Assembly (NCBI GenBank): GCA_050743125.1
Contig: JBOGEB010000161.1
Coordinates: forward strand, 1 to 10,025
Direction of reading: 5' to 3'
Length of the DNA stretch: 10,025 nucleotides
From: JBOGEB01 sp050743125
Lineage (GTDB): Bacteria > Actinomycetota > Nitriliruptoria > Euzebyales > Egibacteraceae
Of the stretch, positions 6,644 through 10,025 are shown one piece after another; the first letter of the stretch is position 1, and each line of letters opens with the position of its first letter. The position numbers were made by a program, and so were the translations under genes. The notes beneath the pieces were generated by a model, which saw only the letters and a list, made by a program, of their open reading frames with translations, searched no databases and was not told the DNA's origin.

Positions 6644-7246
6644 GTGGTCGATCCGGACGAGCTGTGCCGCATCACGGCCAGGGAGATGCTCGCGCTGACA
6701 CCGGTTGTGGAGTGGCATGCGTGTCTGGACGCCTACGCCGACGGGCTCGACGCCGCTGAAAGTCGGCTGGTGGGCGGCAACGGGTACGCCCGTCCCGCGG
6801 CGAGTCACGATCCGGCAGCACCATCGTCCCTGCCAGTCAGCACGCCTCCGACGCCTCGGGACAGCAGCGCCTGGAAGCCCTGCTCGGGGCTAAAGCGCGT
6901 CCTACGCAAGGACAACGCCAAGTTACGCGACCAGATCGCACTCCTCCTCGGCGAGCGCCGCGCCGCGCCGCCAGCCGGCGCCTCACGCTCCACGGAATCC
7001 GAGGGCTGGCCGTGGGCGCAGCAGGTCGAGGACGCGCTCGCCCGGCTGCGGCCGTCCCCGCCGCCGCCTGAGCCGGCCGCCAGCATCCCTGTCAGACACG
7101 ACCCAATCCGCCAGCCAGGCCCCCACCGCACAGACCAGCGCCGCCGACTCCGAAACACCCAGAAAACGGGTCGAAACCTATCTTGTTCCCTATTCCGCCG
7201 TTCATTCCCTCTCACCCGTCTGCGCCTCAAGGAATCAACCACCTGA
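6644..7246 (+). CDS. Hypothetical protein, possibly degraded
   Basis: A 200-codon frame from GTG 6644 to a TGA at 7244-7246. Two parts look coding: residues about 5-45 (ELCRITAREMLALTPVVEWHACLDAYADGLDAAESRLV), and a coiled-coil-like helix with basic and acidic heptads (LKRVLRKDNAKLRDQIALLLGERR) followed by WAQQVEDALARLR. The section between them is Pro/Ser-rich, and the adjacent frame (GQQRLEALLGAKAR at about 6862-6900) also looks plausible, hinting at frameshifts. The last 40 codons are Arg-rich, less GC-biased and probably not genuine. There is no clear ribosome binding site. I do not recognise the family. The helix resembles that of small accessory proteins near recombinases (DUF6262-like), a weak comparison. 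Confidence 0.3.
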   Translation: MVDPDELCRITAREMLALTPVVEWHACLDAYADGLDAAESRLVGGNGYARPAASHDPAAPSSLPVSTPPTPRDSSAWKPCSGLKRVLRKDNAKLRDQIALLLGERRAAPPAGASRSTESEGWPWAQQVEDALARLRPSPPPPEPAASIPVRHDPIRQPGPHRTDQRRRLRNTQKTGRNLSCSLFRRSFPLTRLRLKESTT

Positions 7247-7355
7247 ATCCGAGCAGCGGATTTCGGCCCATGTAGACCCAAAGGAATGTAAGGACTATTC
7301 TGCTGGCTCGCCAACTGCTCTTTTTCATTTTGACCACGCTGCAGGTCCACCTGTC

Positions 7356-7377
7356 GAAGTCCGAACCTTCGGTCTTC
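7356..7377. repeat. Imperfect inverted repeat
   Basis: The arms GAAG-T-CCGAA (7356-7365) and TTCGG-T-CTTC (7368-7377) surround CC. Nine of ten positions in each arm pair, with one T/T mismatch. It could be an operator or a short hairpin. No T-tract follows directly, so a terminator is less likely. Confidence 0.4.
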
Positions 7378-7403
7378 CTTCGCATTCCCTCTTTGTTCTT
7401 GCC

Positions 7404-7444
7404 TTGACAAGCAGCCTGAGGTAGCATTAGCTAACCTAACCTAA
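7404..7444 (+). promoter_or_regulatory. Putative promoter with IdeR/DmdR-type iron box
   Basis: TTGACA at 7404-7409 is a consensus -35 box. The -10 is unclear (candidates are CATTAG at 7425 and TTAGCT at 7427). Read on the minus strand, 7444-7426 gives TTAGGTTAGGTTAGCTAAT. By hand this matches 14 of 19 positions of the iron-box consensus (TTAGGTTAGGCTAACCTAA), with the first ten exact. A further CCTAAG...CTTAGG dyad follows at 7440-7461. Iron-loaded IdeR/DmdR bound here would cover the -10 region and repress the operon starting at 7753. No other plus-strand gene lies between the box and that operon. Confidence 0.55.
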
Positions 7445-7752
7445 GCAAGGTTTTCCTTAGGTGCGGCATAGAGGATTCGCGCTACTGCGGGGGCGCGGGA
7501 TCGTCTTTGGAGCTGGATCGTCGAATGCTTATGTCCGAGCAGTTTTGGCTGATGGTCCATCTTGGCCGCGGGCGCCGAGTTTATCCTCATGCTCGCGGGC
7601 AGACTCGCCATGCTGTTGCCACATAGGAGCATCCCGGCCTAGCAGCCTGGATCAGCAAGGAGATCGTCCTGCAGGCTGAAGCAATCATTGCCGCCAGCTC
7701 ACGGCGAGCCGGAGCTGGCCAGTCACAGCACATCGGGATTCGAGGAGGTGCA

Positions 7753-7977
7753 ATGCCCTCACGGCCGTCAAACTCGGTCCGCTATGAGCGAACCGTCTAT
7801 CCGCTCCGCTTCGCCAGCCGGACGCAGCGGACGCTCGCTCTGCTCATCCTCATGATCGTCATGGGACTCGTGGTGCTCGTCCTGTCACGGGGAACCTCGG
7901 AATCCGGCTCGATCCCCGGCGGGGGGGATCCCCTGGAGCCCACCAGCACGGACTCCAGCCCCAGCGCTTCGGGCTAG
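7753..7977 (+). CDS. Small single-pass membrane protein, first gene of the putative iron-regulated operon
   Basis: The protein has 74 residues from ATG 7753, with an excellent binding site AGGAGGTG (7743-7750). The N-terminus is basic (RPSNSVRYERTVYPLRFASR), one hydrophobic helix spans about residues 27-45 (TLALLILMIVMGLVVLVLS), and the tail is Gly/Ser/Thr/Pro-rich. By the positive-inside rule the tail faces outward. There is no lipobox and no recognisable family. The next gene starts 22 bases after the stop with its own binding site, so they are likely co-transcribed. It may be a small subunit or stabiliser of the PepSY protein; this is inference. In-frame GGGGATC dyads near the end of the gene are within coding sequence. 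Confidence 0.7.
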   Translation: MPSRPSNSVRYERTVYPLRFASRTQRTLALLILMIVMGLVVLVLSRGTSESGSIPGGGDPLEPTSTDSSPSASG

Positions 7978-7999
7978 GACCGGCGGAAGGAGAAAGGCG

Positions 8000-9091
8000 A
8001 TGACGTTTGTCCGCCGCTCGCATCTGTGGTTGGGGCTTATCACCGCCGTCGCGGTGATCGCTGTTTCGATCACTGGCATCCTGCTGAACCATCCCGAGGG
8101 CTTCGGGCTGGTAGGGGAGGTACCGGCCACGCCAGCGGGGTCGCTCGAGACCGCCCTGGGGCCGCTGGACCTCGCTGATGCCGCCGTCGCAGGCGCCGGC
8201 GAGGCCGGGTTGAGCCTGCCGTTCCCTGAGATCAACCGCGTCGTGTACCGGCCGGGGGACAACCAGGTCACCGTGCGCTTCAACGATCCGCAGGTCACGG
8301 AGGTCGTGGTCGAGGCCAACACGGGGACGGTGGTGGCGATCGCCCCGCGGACCGAGGTCACGGTCGACGATCTTCACTCAGGGGCGATCATCGGCAACCG
8401 GGGCGTCATCCTGTCCGACCTTGCCGGCGTCGCGCTGGTCGTCCTAGTCATCGGCGGGATTGCCCTGTGGATCCGTCGCCTGCAGCCGCGGTGGCGGGCA
8501 GCGGACACGGAGCGCTCCCCCAGCGCCTGGATGCTGTTCAACCGCCGCTTCCACCTGATCGGCGGCCTCGTCGTGGCCGTGACGACCGTGGTCATCAGCG
8601 TGACGGGGATCATGCTGAACCACAAGCGGGGGTTGGAGCTCATGGTGGAGCCGGTGCGGAAGTTCGATGCCGAGGAGGTTGCGGACAGTGCTCCCCAGTC
8701 GCTGGCCCAGATCGCGGAGTGGGGGATCGCCGCGCGGGAGCGATCCGGGCTGACCTCGTCCTCAGAGATCCGCTCGATCGACTACCGTCCCTTCCGCGGG
8801 TACGCCAAGGTCCGGTTCGACGACGGTCTCGACACCGAGGTCATCATCGACGTCTACGACGGGGACGTGCTCAGCTCGGCCCGGCGGCTGGACGGCCTGA
8901 TCGAGCAGCTGCATTCGGGCGCGATCTTCGGTGACGGGTGGATCCTCCTCTCGGACGTCACCGCGGGCGTGCTGATCCTTCTCACCGTGAACGGGCTGTA
9001 CCTCTGGCTCGCGCCCGCATGGCGGGCCCGCACTCGCGCCGCGGGCGCCCTTGCCACCGAGACGGCTCCGAGAGAGGAGGAGCGCGTATGA
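8000..9091 (+). CDS. PepSY-associated TM (PepSY_TM-like) membrane protein with internal duplication
   Basis: The protein has 363 residues from ATG 8000, with AAGGAG at 7987-7992 (7-base spacing). Four membrane helices lie at about 9-29, 136-157, 186-206 and 315-337. Between helices 1-2 and 3-4 are extracytoplasmic PepSY-like segments (VVYRPGDNQVTVRFNDP and IDYRPFRGYAKVRFDDG, each followed by a V-I/V-DxxxGxV turn). The two halves are repeats. H8/H185 precede helices 1 and 3, LNH motifs carry H31/H208, and LHSGAI motifs carry H126/H305, all 177-179 residues apart. Relatives (PiuB/PepSY_TM) are often iron-regulated membrane proteins linked to siderophore or haem iron use, possibly as reductases. 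The upstream iron box fits this. Haem binding by the paired histidines is inference. The stop overlaps the next gene's start (ATGA). Confidence 0.85.
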   Translation: MTFVRRSHLWLGLITAVAVIAVSITGILLNHPEGFGLVGEVPATPAGSLETALGPLDLADAAVAGAGEAGLSLPFPEINRVVYRPGDNQVTVRFNDPQVTEVVVEANTGTVVAIAPRTEVTVDDLHSGAIIGNRGVILSDLAGVALVVLVIGGIALWIRRLQPRWRAADTERSPSAWMLFNRRFHLIGGLVVAVTTVVISVTGIMLNHKRGLELMVEPVRKFDAEEVADSAPQSLAQIAEWGIAARERSGLTSSSEIRSIDYRPFRGYAKVRFDDGLDTEVIIDVYDGDVLSSARRLDGLIEQLHSGAIFGDGWILLSDVTAGVLILLTVNGLYLWLAPAWRARTRAAGALATETAPREEERV

Positions 9092-9828
9092 GGCCTCTAA
9101 CGGACCGGTTGTCCCCCGCCGTCCTCACCGAGTTCTTGGTCAGCGCGATCAAGCTTCTCGCCGTCCTGCTGCTCGCTTCGGCGGCCGCCGACCTTGGCCG
9201 GCAGCCCGGCCGCTGGCCGGCACTGGGCTCGGCTCTGTGGGTAGCGGCGGCGATGGTCGCTGTCGGGGCGATCGCACCGTGGGTCTTGGTGCGTCTGTCG
9301 CTGCGTGTGTCCCGACTGCTCACGTGGGGAGCCTTACTCCTCGCCTCGGGGATCTTGACGGCGGCAATGGTCGTCATAGGCCTAGAAGGGCTGGCGGGGG
9401 CGCAACTGCTCCTTGCTGCCGCCGTGCTGTCAGAGATCCGGCATCGACAGCATGCGCTGCGCTGGTTGTGCTGGACGACGGCCGCGCTTGCGGCAACCGT
9501 GTGGCTCTACTACTTGCTGCCGTCACCGAACGTCGTCCGTGCGTCGTTGGCGGCTGGTGCGTCACCTGCGCCGCCGCAGGCCGCTGCCCCGCAGTCCCCG
9601 AGCCCGTCGCCGGCGGTCACGGGGCTGCATGTGCTGTGCCCTGTCGAAGGCGGCGGGTACGCGCACCTGCTGCTCACGGCCGACACCTATTACAAGGCCG
9701 TCACGCCCGAGGAGGAGGCGCGGCTGACCGCGTTGCTCGGCCCTCCGGTCACCAACGTCGACCCCGGCGAGCTGCCACCGAAGTCGCCGACGTCGGTGAC
9801 TGACGCGCTCGAGCAGCTCGCGTCGTGA
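9088..9828 (+). CDS. Four-helix membrane protein of unknown function with extracytoplasmic C-terminal domain
   Basis: The protein has 246 residues from ATG 9088, which overlaps the PepSY gene's stop. AGGAGG at 9075-9080 (7-base spacing) decides this start over an in-frame GTG-type start farther upstream. Hydrophobic helices lie at about 12-34, 46-68, 77-97 (perhaps to 114) and 124-144. A Pro/Ala/Ser-rich linker (150-175) leads to a small domain (TGLHVLCPVEGGGYAHLLLTADTYYKAVTPEEEARLTALLG...) with one cysteine. With four helices this domain would lie on the same side as the N-terminus; an odd number would place it outside, and I cannot settle this. No family recognised. Coupled translation suggests it works with the PepSY protein. 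Confidence 0.72.
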   Translation: MRPLTDRLSPAVLTEFLVSAIKLLAVLLLASAAADLGRQPGRWPALGSALWVAAAMVAVGAIAPWVLVRLSLRVSRLLTWGALLLASGILTAAMVVIGLEGLAGAQLLLAAAVLSEIRHRQHALRWLCWTTAALAATVWLYYLLPSPNVVRASLAAGASPAPPQAAAPQSPSPSPAVTGLHVLCPVEGGGYAHLLLTADTYYKAVTPEEEARLTALLGPPVTNVDPGELPPKSPTSVTDALEQLAS

Positions 9829-9848
9829 CCGCCACTGGCTGACCGCTG

Positions 9849-9872
9849 CAGGGCGGGCCGCACCTCGCCCTG
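9849..9872 (+). terminator. Candidate hairpin terminator after the membrane operon
   Basis: The 7-bp arms CAGGGCG (9849-9855) and CGCCCTG (9866-9872) flank a 10-base loop, starting 20 bases after the last stop of the operon. There is no T-run behind it, which is common for terminators in high-GC actinobacteria but makes the call weak. Confidence 0.4.
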
Positions 9873-9946
9873 ATACTTGGGCCCCTGTGCTGCTGCCCTG
9901 ACTGTGCGAGCATGTGTGTCTGCGCATGCGAGTGGACGGAGGGTCG

Positions 9947-10025
9947 ATGAGGTACGTGTACGGCTTCAGTGAGGGGTCGAGGGAGCAGAGGTATCTGTTG
10001 GGGGGCAAGGGCGCGAATCTGGCTG
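9947..10025 (+). CDS. ppdK: Pyruvate phosphate dikinase, N-terminal fragment
   Basis: The ATG at 9947 opens a frame that runs off the right edge, giving 26 codons: MRYVYGFSEG followed by SREQRYLLGGKGANLA. This matches the invariant N-terminus of pyruvate phosphate dikinase (usually Y-V-Y-D-F-S-E-G-N...DLLGGKGANLAEM), the start of the nucleotide-binding domain. The Gly where Asp is usual (YGF) is a small variation. GGAGGG at 9938-9943 is the binding site, although the spacing is short (3 bases). An in-frame GTG at 9932 is a less likely start. The enzyme interconverts pyruvate, ATP and phosphate with PEP, AMP and pyrophosphate in the cytoplasm. It is unrelated to the membrane operon upstream. 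Confidence 0.9.
   Translation, partial: MRYVYGFSEGSREQRYLLGGKGANLA

Larger units (their letters stand above)
7247..7752. other. Non-coding, relatively AT-rich interval upstream of the iron-box operon
   Basis: About 500 bp whose first half is visibly poorer in GC than its surroundings. No frame on either strand has family resemblance. The only frames of 60-70 codons lack binding sites and have erratic composition. It contains an imperfect dyad at 7356-7377, a TTGACA box at 7404, an iron-box-like site at 7426-7444 and a long untranslated leader up to the AGGAGG at 7743. It may also mark the edge of the damaged accessory patch to the left. Confidence 0.6.

Noticed and set aside
6805..7410. Minus-strand frame of about 200 codons
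   Set aside because: Arg/Ser/Gly-rich, no domains, and it runs across the AT-richer spacer.
7441..7679. Small frames on both strands downstream of the iron box
   Set aside because: No binding sites, no hydrophobic or domain pattern, mixed composition; more likely an untranslated leader.
7911..7933. GATCCCC...GGGGATC inverted repeat
   Set aside because: It lies inside the coding end of the small membrane protein and probably reflects Gly/Pro codons rather than a terminator.
9905..9931. GCATG...CATGC short dyad before ppdK
   Set aside because: Only 5 bp arms; expected by chance in GC-rich DNA.
1..10025. CRISPR arrays, tRNA, rRNA, IS ends
   Set aside because: No spaced direct repeats, no cloverleaf-like sequence, and no transposase or terminal inverted repeats were seen on either strand.

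Overview
The window is GC-rich throughout, with strong G/C third-codon preference, GTG starts and AGGAGG-type ribosome binding sites. It carries gene families that I know mainly from mycelial actinobacteria: an XRE regulator with a DUF5753 ligand domain, a DUF6879 protein, STAND NTPases, and an IdeR/DmdR-type iron box. The organism is therefore a high-GC actinobacterium; I cannot name the genus. A run of exactly 100 N (3393-3492) is a scaffold gap, so the order and distance across it are assembly claims.

Left of the gap (1-3172, minus strand) is a tightly packed operon. A 110-aa two-pass membrane protein is followed by two paralogous STAND-type P-loop NTPases. Each junction is a 4-base ATGA overlap. 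The second NTPase runs off the left edge of the window and is absent from simple stop-to-stop ORF lists for that reason. Signalling or conflict (defence-like) function is an inference from the architecture.

Right of the gap (3493-6600) is a patch of regulator and accessory genes with visible damage. A DUF6879-like gene is cut by an in-frame amber codon, and an intact XRE/DUF5753 regulator follows. Next comes the C-terminal half of a second DUF5753 protein, without its DNA-binding domain. On the minus strand, converging on it, is a PD-(D/E)XK-like gene with two frameshifts, both at short homopolymers. A weakly supported ORF (6644-7246) leads into about 500 bp of relatively AT-rich non-coding DNA.

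From about 7400 to 9828 (plus strand) is a probably iron-regulated membrane operon. A TTGACA box and an IdeR/DmdR-like iron box lie upstream of a 74-aa one-pass membrane protein. They are followed by a PepSY_TM-type protein made of two internal repeats with matched histidines, then a four-helix membrane protein of unknown function coupled by ATGA. A hairpin follows, and the window ends in the first 26 codons of pyruvate phosphate dikinase (ppdK), a housekeeping gene.
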